NCBI GenBank assembly: GCA_030263805.2
Contig: CP136010.1
Coordinates: 3,425,001-3,489,000 of the forward strand
DNA: 64,000 nt
Reading direction: 5' to 3'
Source of the DNA: Pseudomonas sp. FeN3W
GTDB taxonomy: Bacteria; Pseudomonadota; Gammaproteobacteria; Pseudomonadales; Pseudomonadaceae
Below, one piece after another: positions 34,480 to 42,455 of this stretch (position 1 is the stretch's first letter; every line of letters begins with the position of its first letter). Under the pieces are notes generated by a model. It made no database searches. It was not told where the DNA came from and saw only the letters and a list, made by a program, of their open reading frames with translations. Made by a program: the position numbers and the translations under genes.

Positions 34480-34859
34480 GGGCGCTCATACAGTCCACGG
34501 TGCCTGTCCTGGCTTCGTTGAATCTCGATGAAAGCCGCGGCTTCTACACGACCTATCTGGGTTTCCAGGTCGTGCTGCAGGCCACTGACTACCTGATCGT
34601 GGAGCGCGACGGTGCGCAGCTGCATTTCTGGCTTTGCACTGAGCGCCACGTTGCCGAGAACACCTCCTGCTACATACGTACCGGCGATTGCCAGGCGCTG
34701 TACCGGGAGTTCTGTCAGCGTGGCCTGGTCCTGGACGCGCCCGTTATGCAGCCCTGGGGCATGCAAGAACTTTATGTCATCGACGCCCACGGCAACTTGC
34801 TCAAGTTCGGCGAGCAACCAGCTGTGAGTCATCCATCCTTTGCTGAAGAAAATTGCTGA
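34476..34859 (+). CDS. VOC/glyoxalase-bleomycin resistance-like protein
   Basis: 127 residues, one vicinal-oxygen-chelate module pair. It begins VPVLASLNLDESRGFYTTYLGF, has AQLHFWLCTE in the middle, and ends MQPWGMQELYVIDAHGNLLKFGE, the layout of bleomycin-binding Ble-like proteins. Its function could be small-molecule binding; drug resistance is not shown. ATG 34476 overlaps the protease stop, and its own stop shares one base with the parC ATG. Confidence 0.83.
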   Translation: MRALIQSTVPVLASLNLDESRGFYTTYLGFQVVLQATDYLIVERDGAQLHFWLCTERHVAENTSCYIRTGDCQALYREFCQRGLVLDAPVMQPWGMQELYVIDAHGNLLKFGEQPAVSHPSFAEENC

Positions 34860-37111
34860 TGAGCGAATCCCTCGACCTGAGCCTGGACGGCGTGGAGCGT
34901 CGCTCCCTCGCCGATTTCACCGAGCAGGCCTACCTCAACTACTCCATGTACGTGATCATGGATCGCGCACTGCCGCATATTGGCGACGGTTTGAAGCCGG
35001 TGCAGCGGCGCATCATCTATGCCATGAGCGAACTCGGCCTGAACGCCGATGCCAAGCACAAGAAGTCCGCACGTACCGTCGGTGACGTACTCGGCAAGTT
35101 CCATCCGCATGGCGACAGTGCCTGCTACGAGGCGATGGTGCTGATGGCGCAGCCATTCAGCTATCGCTACACGCTGGTCGATGGCCAGGGCAACTGGGGT
35201 GCGCCGGACGATCCCAAGTCCTTCGCCGCCATGCGTTATACCGAGGCGCGGCTGTCGCGTTATTCCGAGGTGCTGCTCAGCGAGCTGGGGCAGGGCACGG
35301 TGGACTGGGTGCCGAACTTCGATGGCACCCTTGACGAGCCGGCGACGCTACCGGCGCGCCTGCCCAACCTGCTGCTCAATGGCACCACCGGTATTGCCGT
35401 GGGCATGGCCACCGATGTGCCGCCGCACAACCTGCGCGAAGTGGCGAGCGCCTGCGTGCGTCTGCTCGACGAGCCGAGCGCCAGCGTCGAGCAGCTTTGC
35501 GAGCACGTGCTGGGGCCGGATTTCCCGACCGAGGCGGAGATCATCACGCCGCGTGCGGACCTGCTGAAGATCTATGAGACAGGTCGAGGTTCCGTTCGCA
35601 TGCGGGCCGTCTACCGTGTCGAAGACGGCGACGTCGTAGTCACCGCGCTGCCGCACCAGGTGTCCGGCTCCAAGGTGCTCGAGCAGATCGCCGGGCAGAT
35701 GCAGGCCAAGAAGCTGCCGATGGTCGCCGACCTGCGCGATGAGTCGGATCATGAGAACCCCTGTCGCATCGTCATCATCCCGCGCTCCAACCGGGTCGAT
35801 GTCGAAGCGCTGATGCAGCACCTGTTCGCCACCACCGATCTGGAGTCCAGCTACCGGGTCAACACCAACGTGATCGGGCTCGATGGTCGCCCACAGGTGA
35901 AGAACCTGCGCACCCTGCTCAGCGAGTGGCTGACCTATCGCATCGGCACCGTGCGCCGTCGCCTGCAGTTCCGCCTGGACAAGGTCGAGAGGCGTCTGCA
36001 CCTGTTGGAAGGCTTGCTGGTGGCCTTCCTCAATCTGGATGAAGTGATCCACATCATCCGTACTGAAGATCAGCCCAAACCGGTGCTGATGGCGCGCTTC
36101 GAACTCTCCGAGCTGCAGGCCGACTACATCCTCGACACCCGCCTGCGTCAGCTGGCGCGGCTGGAAGAGATGAAGATCCGCGGCGAGCAGGACGAGCTGG
36201 CCAAGGAGCGTGAGAAGTTGCTGGCGCTGCTGGGTAGTGAAACCAAGCTGAAGAAACTGGTGCGCAAGGAGCTGATCGAGGACGCGGAAACCTACGGCGA
36301 CGATCGCCGCTCGCCGATCGTCGAGCGTGCCGAGGCGCGGGCGCTGTCGGAAAACGAGCTGCTGCCGTCCGAGCCGGTGACCGTGGTGATCTCCGATAAA
36401 GGCTGGGCGCGCTGCGCCAAGGGCCATGATGTCGATGCCAGCGGGCTGTCCTACAAGGCCGGAGATGGCTTCAAGGCAGCTGCGGCCGGGCGCTCGAATC
36501 AATATGCGGTGTTCATCGACTCCACTGGGCGCAGCTATTCGCTGGCGGCGCACTCGCTGCCTTCGGCGCGAGGCCAGGGCGAGCCGCTCACCGGCCGGCT
36601 GACGCCACCGCCGGGCGCGAGTTTCGAATGCGTGATGCTGCCCGATGATGAGGCGCTCTACGTGATCGCCTCGGACGCCGGCTACGGTTTCGTGGTCAAG
36701 GGCGAAGACCTGCAGGCCAAGAACAAGGCAGGCAAGGCGCTGCTCTCGCTGCCGAAAGGCGCCAAGGTCGTCGCGCCGCGGCCGCTGGCCAGTCGCGAGG
36801 AGGATTGGCTGGCTGCAGTGACGACCGAGGGCCGTCTACTGGTGTTCCCGGTGCGGGATCTGCCGCAGCTGGGCAAGGGCAAGGGCAACAAGATCATTGG
36901 CATCCCCGGCGAGCGGGTCGCGAGCCGCGAGGAGTATCTGGTCGATCTCGCCGTGTTGCCGACCGGTGCGACACTGGTGTTGCAGGCGGGCAAGCGCACG
37001 CTGTCGCTCAAGGCCGAGGATCTGGAGCACTACAAAGGAGAGCGTGGCAGGCGCGGCAACAAGCTGCCACGAGGCTTCCAACGCGTCGAAGGCTTGCTGG
37101 TCGAAGCATGA
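34859..37111 (+). CDS. parC: DNA topoisomerase IV subunit A
   Basis: 750 residues, full length. The DNA-breakage domain has GDGLKPVQRRIIYAM, HPHGDSACYE (82-91) and catalytic Tyr127 in SFAAMRYTEARLS. A long coiled coil and the C-terminal beta-pinwheel repeats follow. The quinolone-determining positions Ser87 and Glu91 (P. aeruginosa numbering coincides) carry the wild-type residues, so no resistance change is seen there. Starts at ATG 34859, one-base overlap with the VOC gene. Confidence 0.97.
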   Translation: MSESLDLSLDGVERRSLADFTEQAYLNYSMYVIMDRALPHIGDGLKPVQRRIIYAMSELGLNADAKHKKSARTVGDVLGKFHPHGDSACYEAMVLMAQPFSYRYTLVDGQGNWGAPDDPKSFAAMRYTEARLSRYSEVLLSELGQGTVDWVPNFDGTLDEPATLPARLPNLLLNGTTGIAVGMATDVPPHNLREVASACVRLLDEPSASVEQLCEHVLGPDFPTEAEIITPRADLLKIYETGRGSVRMRAVYRVEDGDVVVTALPHQVSGSKVLEQIAGQMQAKKLPMVADLRDESDHENPCRIVIIPRSNRVDVEALMQHLFATTDLESSYRVNTNVIGLDGRPQVKNLRTLLSEWLTYRIGTVRRRLQFRLDKVERRLHLLEGLLVAFLNLDEVIHIIRTEDQPKPVLMARFELSELQADYILDTRLRQLARLEEMKIRGEQDELAKEREKLLALLGSETKLKKLVRKELIEDAETYGDDRRSPIVERAEARALSENELLPSEPVTVVISDKGWARCAKGHDVDASGLSYKAGDGFKAAAAGRSNQYAVFIDSTGRSYSLAAHSLPSARGQGEPLTGRLTPPPGASFECVMLPDDEALYVIASDAGYGFVVKGEDLQAKNKAGKALLSLPKGAKVVAPRPLASREEDWLAAVTTEGRLLVFPVRDLPQLGKGKGNKIIGIPGERVASREEYLVDLAVLPTGATLVLQAGKRTLSLKAEDLEHYKGERGRRGNKLPRGFQRVEGLLVEA

Positions 37112-37135
37112 CCAAACGTATTGGCGCTGGAATCG

Positions 37136-37165
37136 AAGGCCGCTTTCACGGAAGATAGCGGCCTT
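37136..37165 (+). terminator. Stem-loop terminator after parC
   Basis: A perfect 9-bp stem AAGGCCGCT / AGCGGCCTT with a 12-base loop starts 25 bases after the parC stop. The T-run is short, so termination may be partial; the pqiC-like lipoprotein gene follows in the same direction. Confidence 0.55.
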
Positions 37166-37285
37166 TCCAGCCTGCGGCATGTTGCCCGGTGCTTTCTTTC
37201 GCGTCGGCGGAGTCGATTGTCCGACGAGACATATGCACGAGGCATTGGCGATCTGGTGATCGCGAGCGGCCTGAACTCTGGTGTT

Positions 37286-38002
37286 ATGACGGTAATGAAG
37301 AATTTGCTGCGTGTTCCGACTGTTTTGTTGCTGGCCAGCATGGGGCTGACAGGCTGCATCGGCCTGCAGCCTGCGCCAATGTACCGACTGGACAGCGGTA
37401 CGACTGAAGTGCCTGAGCGAACCGATGGCGCCGCCGTGCTGCTGGCACCGGTGACGCTTGCCGATTATCTGCAGCGTGACGCCTTGCTCCAGCGCCTGTC
37501 AGACGGCAGCCTGGCCGTCGACGGGCAGCGCGCCCACTGGGCGGGCAGCCTGAAGGCCGATGTCGAGCAGGTGTTGCTGCGCCAGCTGGCCTGGCGTCTG
37601 GATACGCAAAGCCTGGTGCTCGGCCCGGCCGACGAAGGCTTTACGCCTGAAGTGCAGATCGAGCTATCCATCACACGCCTCGATTCTGGCCCCGAATTCC
37701 CAGCGGTACTCGAGGCGCAATGGCGTCTGCGCGACAAGGCCGGCAAGCATCTGGGCAGTCGACTGGTGCGCCTGCAGGAGGAGCACCAGGGCAGCGCGAC
37801 CGACCAGGTGCGGGCGCAGAGTGTCCTGCTGCAGCGTCTGAGCGAGATGGTCGCCGATGCGGTCGAGCCTACACTGGTAGCCAAGACCGCACCCAAGGTT
37901 GCGCCTGCCAGGCCTCAGGTAAGCAAGTCTGCCGAGGCGCCGGCACCGCGCATCCCGGCTGCCGAACCCATTCGTACGGATATGGAAGTGTTCCGCTTCT
38001 GA
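37286..38002 (+). CDS. PqiC/DUF330-family lipoprotein
   Basis: 238 residues. A lipoprotein signal (MKNLLRVPTVLLLASMGLTG, lipidated Cys24) is followed by the PqiC-type domain: PMYRLDSG, VLLAPVTLADYLQRDALLQR, WAGSLKADVEQVLLRQLAWR. It ends with a Pro/Ala-rich tail. PqiC partners MCE proteins (PqiAB) in lipid transport between the membranes; here no MCE gene adjoins, so it is an orphan. Start uncertain: ATG 37286 or 37295; the longer frame to 37121 crosses the parC terminator and is rejected. Confidence 0.8.
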   Translation: MTVMKNLLRVPTVLLLASMGLTGCIGLQPAPMYRLDSGTTEVPERTDGAAVLLAPVTLADYLQRDALLQRLSDGSLAVDGQRAHWAGSLKADVEQVLLRQLAWRLDTQSLVLGPADEGFTPEVQIELSITRLDSGPEFPAVLEAQWRLRDKAGKHLGSRLVRLQEEHQGSATDQVRAQSVLLQRLSEMVADAVEPTLVAKTAPKVAPARPQVSKSAEAPAPRIPAAEPIRTDMEVFRF

Positions 38003-38037
38003 CCCTGTCGCGGCTGCTGTTGCAGGCAGCAGTGAAG

Positions 38038-38068
38038 AAGCCCGGCCAGTGATCTGGTCGGGCTTTTT
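38038..38068. terminator. Bidirectional terminator between pqiC-like and ytjB-like genes
   Basis: AAGCCCGGCCAG, loop TGAT, CTGGTCGGGCTTTTT: a near-perfect 12-bp stem with a T-run, with A residues on the other side. The two flanking genes converge on it. Confidence 0.85.
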
Positions 38069-38159
38069 CGTTTTCTCGGTCTGGTTGCCAATGCGGGCAT
38101 GCGCGGCGTGCGACTGACCGAAAGGTCATGGTCGCTTGAAAACGACCGCATGGTTTGCG

Positions 38160-39689
38160 TCAGTGGATGCGGCTGCGTAGTTCGTGCATGCGCGTCAGCT
38201 GGCGTTCCAGCAGCGAGGGGTAAGGGTCCAGCAGGCGCTCGACGCAGCAGGCGCCTTCCGGGCTGGCAATCGGACGGATACGCGCGCGCTGCTGAATCAG
38301 CCGGTCTTCGCTGATGCTGCCCTCTACCAACAGAAGATTGCGGCTGTGCAGCGACATATCCAGCGCGGCCTGCGCCGGCTGGCTGAGCAGCAGGTCGCCC
38401 TGGCTCAGGTCGAACAGACCGTCGCCCTGGGTCAGGGCGAGCTGCAGTTGCAGCGTGATGCCGCTGTCGGCGACGTCGATCTGCAAAGCGTGGCCCAGCG
38501 CGCGCATCAGCTCGCCGCAGCAGATGGCATGGGTGAGGTAGTTCTGCTCGTCGTCCTGGCTATGAAACAGCATCAGACTGCTGCCATCGTTGAGCGTGTG
38601 CAGCTCGGCCTGGTAGAGCGTCGCGGCTTGTTGCAGGCAGTCGCGATAACGCTGCAGCAGTTCGGTCAGGCGCGGTCGCGGCAAGCGGCGCAATTGCTCC
38701 TGCCCGCCGAGCTGGATGGCCAGCACGGCGCTGCGGGTAGGTTGTGGCGGGGCAGGTGGTTGTACGCTCGGGGTAGCCAGTGGCGGGAGCTCGAACGGAA
38801 CGTCGTCGTCCAGCGGCTGCATGTCGTCATCAGCATTGGCGGAAAAGCCGCGTGAACGCTGTGGCTCGTCGTCCAGCTCGATATCGAAGCGCTCCGGCTG
38901 CGTTGCGGCAGGCCGTGCATCGACGCTGCGCTCGTCATCCTGGTCGAAATAGTCGTCGTCCAGAGCATCGCTCAGATCAAGCTCCGGCTCGGGCTTCTCC
39001 GGCACCAGGCGTGCCTGCAATTGCCGCGCAAGGTCGCCAATCTCATCCTGCCGCCCGGCACCCGGGGCGGGATCGTCCGGGTCACGCAACCACAGTCGCA
39101 GCTGCATCAGGGGCGTCGCCAATTGCCGACCCAGGCGCAGACTCAGCATCAGCGTCAACGCCAGCAGGATCAGGCTGAGCAGCCCCATGCTCTGCAGGCT
39201 GATGGTCATTGGCTGCTGAAACTGCTGCATGTCCAGGCTCACGCGCAGATGCCCGGCAATCACTTCCTGAAAGCTGATTGGTGTCGAATAAAGCCCGTTA
39301 TCGTCCCCGAGCAGGCCCTGCTGAGGCCGGGTTCCGGACTCGGCGAGCACGCGATTGTCCACGCTGTAGATCGCTGCGTGAGCGACCAGCGGGTTCTTCA
39401 CCAGATTGCTCAGCAGCACGTTGAGGCTGAGGATGTCGTTGGCCACCAGCAGATCGGTGGCCGATGCCGCCGTCTGGGTGACCAGACTCTGGCCGAGCGC
39501 ATCGGCCTGCTGCTCCATGGCATGCTTGAACTGCATGCCGATCACCCACGCGTAGATGATCAGTGCCAGCGCCACCAGCAGCAGCGTATGGCTGGCAATA
39601 CGCAGCACCAGCGGCACGCGATGCTGGCGTACTGCGCGATAGAGCATGAGGAAGAAATTGTCTGGCTTTACGGATGCGGGCCGGTTCAC
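38160..39689 (-). CDS. AhpA/YtjB-family membrane protein
   Basis: About 509 residues from GTG 39689. It has a transmembrane helix at about 32-52, a periplasmic segment, a second helix at about 165-190, a HAMP-like stretch, a long acidic, low-complexity linker (LDLSDALDDDYFDQDDE...), and a C-terminal soluble region with weak resemblance to adenylate-cyclase folds (QLGGQEQLRRLP...). E. coli ytjB (smp) is likewise divergent from serB. Start uncertain: GTG 39689 (VNRPASVKPDNFF) or ATG 39647; the frame continuing to 40094 overlaps serB and is rejected. Function unknown; the layout suggests membrane sensing. Confidence 0.8.
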   Translation of the reverse strand: MNRPASVKPDNFFLMLYRAVRQHRVPLVLRIASHTLLLVALALIIYAWVIGMQFKHAMEQQADALGQSLVTQTAASATDLLVANDILSLNVLLSNLVKNPLVAHAAIYSVDNRVLAESGTRPQQGLLGDDNGLYSTPISFQEVIAGHLRVSLDMQQFQQPMTISLQSMGLLSLILLALTLMLSLRLGRQLATPLMQLRLWLRDPDDPAPGAGRQDEIGDLARQLQARLVPEKPEPELDLSDALDDDYFDQDDERSVDARPAATQPERFDIELDDEPQRSRGFSANADDDMQPLDDDVPFELPPLATPSVQPPAPPQPTRSAVLAIQLGGQEQLRRLPRPRLTELLQRYRDCLQQAATLYQAELHTLNDGSSLMLFHSQDDEQNYLTHAICCGELMRALGHALQIDVADSGITLQLQLALTQGDGLFDLSQGDLLLSQPAQAALDMSLHSRNLLLVEGSISEDRLIQQRARIRPIASPEGACCVERLLDPYPSLLERQLTRMHELRSRIH

Positions 39690-39891
39690 AGAGCGCGGCT
39701 CTTCTCGTCGGGAAATTGCCGAGCAGTATACGGAAAGCACGGGGGGCGCTGAAGGTCTGCGACGGTAAGCTGACGAATTGCGTCCAAGGCCATTGCGGTG
39801 GAGCGCGACATGCCTGCCGCGGCGCTTGTCCAGCGCGCTGGTCAGCTGATGTAGAATGCCCGCCTTCATTGCCTGCCATGGGAGCTGCGCC

Positions 39892-41106
39892 TTGCGCGAA
39901 ATCGTCCTGATCAATATCACCGGTGAAGACCGCCCGGGCCTGACCGCGGCCATCACCGGCGTGCTCGCCCAGGGTGGCGTGAACATTCTCGACATCGGCC
40001 AGGCGGTGATCCATGACACCCTGTCGTTCGGCATCCTGATCGAGATTCCGGATAACGAGCGCGCCTCGTCGGTACTCAAGGACGTGCTGTTCATGGGCTA
40101 CAAGCATGACCAGCAGGTGCGCTTCACCCCGGTGGCCGAAGCCGACTACCAGCACTGGGTGGCCGGGCAGGGCAAGTCCCGGCACATCGTCACCCTGCTC
40201 ACGCGCAAGGTCACCGCCGAGCAATTGCAGCGGGTCAGCTCGATCACGGCGAAGTACGGGCTCAACATCGACCATATCGACCGCCTGTCCGGACGTATGC
40301 CGCTGGACATGCCGGAGGAGTTGGGCAAGGGCTGCATCGAGTTTTCGGTGCGCGGCGAGCCGGCCGATACCGCGGCGCTGCGCGCCGAGTTTCTCAGTGT
40401 GGCGCAGGAGCTCAATGTCGATATCGCCTTCCAGCGCGATTCGGTCTACCGCCGCAATCGTCGGTTGGCCGTGTTCGACATGGACTCGACGCTGATCGAG
40501 GCCGAGGTCATCGACGAGCTGGCCAAGGCCGCTGGCGTTGGCGAGCAGGTCTCCGAGATCACCGAACGGGCGATGCGTGGCGAGCTGGATTTCCGCGCCA
40601 GCTTCAAGGAACGCCTGGCGCTGCTGGAAGGCTTGTCGGAGAGCGTGCTGGCGGACATCGGTGCCAGCCTGCGCCTGACCGAGGGCGCCGAAGTGCTGTT
40701 CGCCGAGCTCAAGCGCCTGGGCTACAAGACGGCGATCCTGTCCGGCGGCTTCAGCTATTTCGCCAAGCAGCTGCAGGCCAAGCTCGGCATCGACTATGTG
40801 TTCGCCAACGAATTGCAGATCGAGAACGGCAAGGTCACCGGCGTGGCGGTCGAGCCGATCGTCGATGCCCAGCGCAAGGCCGATCTGCTGCGTCAGCTGG
40901 CCGAGCAGGAAGGGCTGTGTCTGGAGCAGACCATCGCCGTGGGTGATGGCGCCAACGACCTGCCGATGCTCGGGCTGGCCGGTCTGGGCGTTGCCTTCCG
41001 CGCCAAGCCGCTGGTCAAGCAGTCGGCCAAGCAGGCGATTTCCACCCTGGGGTTGGACGGCATCCTCTATCTGCTGGGCTTCAGGGATCGGGACGGGACG
41101 GAATAA
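39892..41106 (+). CDS. serB: Phosphoserine phosphatase
   Basis: 404 residues. Two N-terminal ACT domains (about 1-85 and 95-180: MREIVLINITGEDRPGLTA, HIVTLLTRKVTAEQLQR) precede a HAD phosphatase with nucleophile Asp196 in VFDMDSTLIEAE, LSGGFSYFAKQL, and the GDGANDLPML metal loop. It carries out the last step of serine synthesis; the ACT domains suggest amino-acid feedback. The TTG start at 39892 is preferred: GGAG sits seven bases upstream and the protein begins as family members do. ATG 39856 adds twelve foreign residues. A TAGAAT -10-like box lies at 39852. Confidence 0.95.
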   Translation: MREIVLINITGEDRPGLTAAITGVLAQGGVNILDIGQAVIHDTLSFGILIEIPDNERASSVLKDVLFMGYKHDQQVRFTPVAEADYQHWVAGQGKSRHIVTLLTRKVTAEQLQRVSSITAKYGLNIDHIDRLSGRMPLDMPEELGKGCIEFSVRGEPADTAALRAEFLSVAQELNVDIAFQRDSVYRRNRRLAVFDMDSTLIEAEVIDELAKAAGVGEQVSEITERAMRGELDFRASFKERLALLEGLSESVLADIGASLRLTEGAEVLFAELKRLGYKTAILSGGFSYFAKQLQAKLGIDYVFANELQIENGKVTGVAVEPIVDAQRKADLLRQLAEQEGLCLEQTIAVGDGANDLPMLGLAGLGVAFRAKPLVKQSAKQAISTLGLDGILYLLGFRDRDGTE

Positions 41107-41121
41107 GAACAGCTGCAAGCT

Positions 41122-41220
41122 GTAGGTTGGGTTGAGCGCAGCGAAGCCCAACGAGCGGAACATCAGACACCGCTTTGGCATGAGTTGGGCTTCGGCGCTT
41201 CGCGCCTCAACCCAACCTAC
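41122..41220. repeat. Long inverted repeat, terminator-like, between serB and ADH
   Basis: GTAGGTTGGGTTGAGCGCAG...AAGCCCAAC (41122-41152) is repeated in reverse complement at 41183-41220 (GTTGGGCTTCGG...TCAACCCAACCTAC), with about 30 bases between. The arms also contain internal GC-rich hairpins. This is a recognisable, widespread Pseudomonas intergenic repeat. It sits between convergent genes and probably ends both transcripts. Confidence 0.75.
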
Positions 41221-41246
41221 CTTCTGCCGCTTGCTTGCCGCTGCCG

Positions 41247-42320
41247 TCAGGGCTTGATCGCCACCTTCAGCACGCCGTCGCGCTGATTGGCGAACAGGTC
41301 GTAGGCATCGGTGATGTCGTCCAGCGCATATTGATGGGTGACCAGCGGGCCGAGATCGACCCGCCCCGAGGCGACCACGTTGAGTAGCCGGCGCATGCGC
41401 TCCTTGCCGCCTGGACAGAGCGAGGTGACGATCTTGTTGTCGCCAAGCCCAGCATGAAAAGCGCCGAGCGGAATGGTCAGGTCACTGGAGTAGACGCCGA
41501 GGCTGGACAGCGTTCCGCCCGGCTTGAGTACCCGCAGTGCGCTCTCGAACGTCGATTGCAGGCCCAGCGCCTCGATGGCGGCGTCGACGCCGCGGCCGCC
41601 GGTCAGCTTGAGCACTTCTTCCACCACATCGACATTGCGGAAGTTGAGCGTCACATCGGCGCCCATCTTCCGGGCGATATCCAGCCGCGCATCCACGCCG
41701 TCCACGGCGATGATGGTGCCGGCACCGCGCAGCCTGGCGCCGGCGGTGGCGCAGAGGCCGATGGGGCCTTGGGCGAAGATCACCACGATGTCGCCGATCT
41801 TGATATTGGCCGCCTCGGCGCCGGCAAAGCCGGTGGACATGATGTCCGGGCACATCAGCACCTGTTCGTCGGTCAGGCCGTCCGGCACGGGGGCCAGGTT
41901 GGCCATGGCGTCGGGTACCAGTACATATTCGGCCTGGGTGCCATCGATGCTGTTGCCGAAACGCCAGCCGCCCATGGGCTTGTAGCCGTGGCAGGAGCAG
42001 CCGCCGTCCTGCGAGGGAAGGCCGTCCTGACAGGCGTAGGAGGTGAAGCTCGGGCAGATCGCCCCGGCGATGACGCGTTGACCTTCTTGGTAGCCCTTGA
42101 CGTTGCTGCCCAGCTTTTCGATGACGCCTACCGGCTCGTGGCCGATGGTCAGGCCGGGCGCGACCGGATACTCGCCCTTGAGAATATGCACGTCGGTGCC
42201 GCAGATGGTGGTTGTGGTGATGCGTAGCAGGGCATCGTTGGGGCCGATCTCGGGGATGGGCTTGTCCTGCAGTTCGATGCGGCCCGGTTCGACGAACACG
42301 GCAGCTTTCATCATGACCAT
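41247..42320 (-). CDS. Zinc-dependent alcohol dehydrogenase (MDR, isopropanol/threonine-DH type)
   Basis: 357 residues. Catalytic zinc ligands Cys40, His61-Glu62 and Asp159 are visible (TICGTDVH, GHEPVG, CPDIMSTGF), the pattern of microbial tetrameric secondary-alcohol dehydrogenases. The Rossmann region is AQGPIGLCATAGARLRGAG. An unusual Cys-rich loop (Cys89, Cys97, Cys108, Cys110) sits where structural zinc ligands occur in other ADHs. Cofactor and substrate cannot be fixed from sequence. ATG 42320 has GAGGAG upstream. It separates serB from fimX, a gene pair I recall as closer in P. aeruginosa, so it may be a local insertion. Confidence 0.87.
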   Translation of the reverse strand: MVMMKAAVFVEPGRIELQDKPIPEIGPNDALLRITTTTICGTDVHILKGEYPVAPGLTIGHEPVGVIEKLGSNVKGYQEGQRVIAGAICPSFTSYACQDGLPSQDGGCSCHGYKPMGGWRFGNSIDGTQAEYVLVPDAMANLAPVPDGLTDEQVLMCPDIMSTGFAGAEAANIKIGDIVVIFAQGPIGLCATAGARLRGAGTIIAVDGVDARLDIARKMGADVTLNFRNVDVVEEVLKLTGGRGVDAAIEALGLQSTFESALRVLKPGGTLSSLGVYSSDLTIPLGAFHAGLGDNKIVTSLCPGGKERMRRLLNVVASGRVDLGPLVTHQYALDDITDAYDLFANQRDGVLKVAIKP

Positions 42321-42455
42321 GGTGCGGCTCCTCTTCGAGTTGAAGGCGTCCGGACACTCTAGCTCAGCGCTGCGGCTGGCCGGTGATCGTAGTCAAGTTG
42401 AGGTGGATTGTCTGGCGACATTCGGGTTGGCGGGAGCTTGCCAGTCCGGCGGCGA

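Noticed and set aside
34476..34859. Bleomycin resistance determinant
   Set aside because: VOC proteins of this type have many roles; the sequence shows the fold but nothing that proves drug binding.
39690..39891. Full sigma-70 promoter for serB
   Set aside because: TAGAAT at 39852 is a fair -10, but the only -35-like box (TTGTCC at 39826) is 20 bases away, too far to claim.
42321..42455. Promoter or RNA gene between the alcohol dehydrogenase and fimX
   Set aside because: No paired -35/-10 boxes or stable conserved hairpin could be supported by eye.
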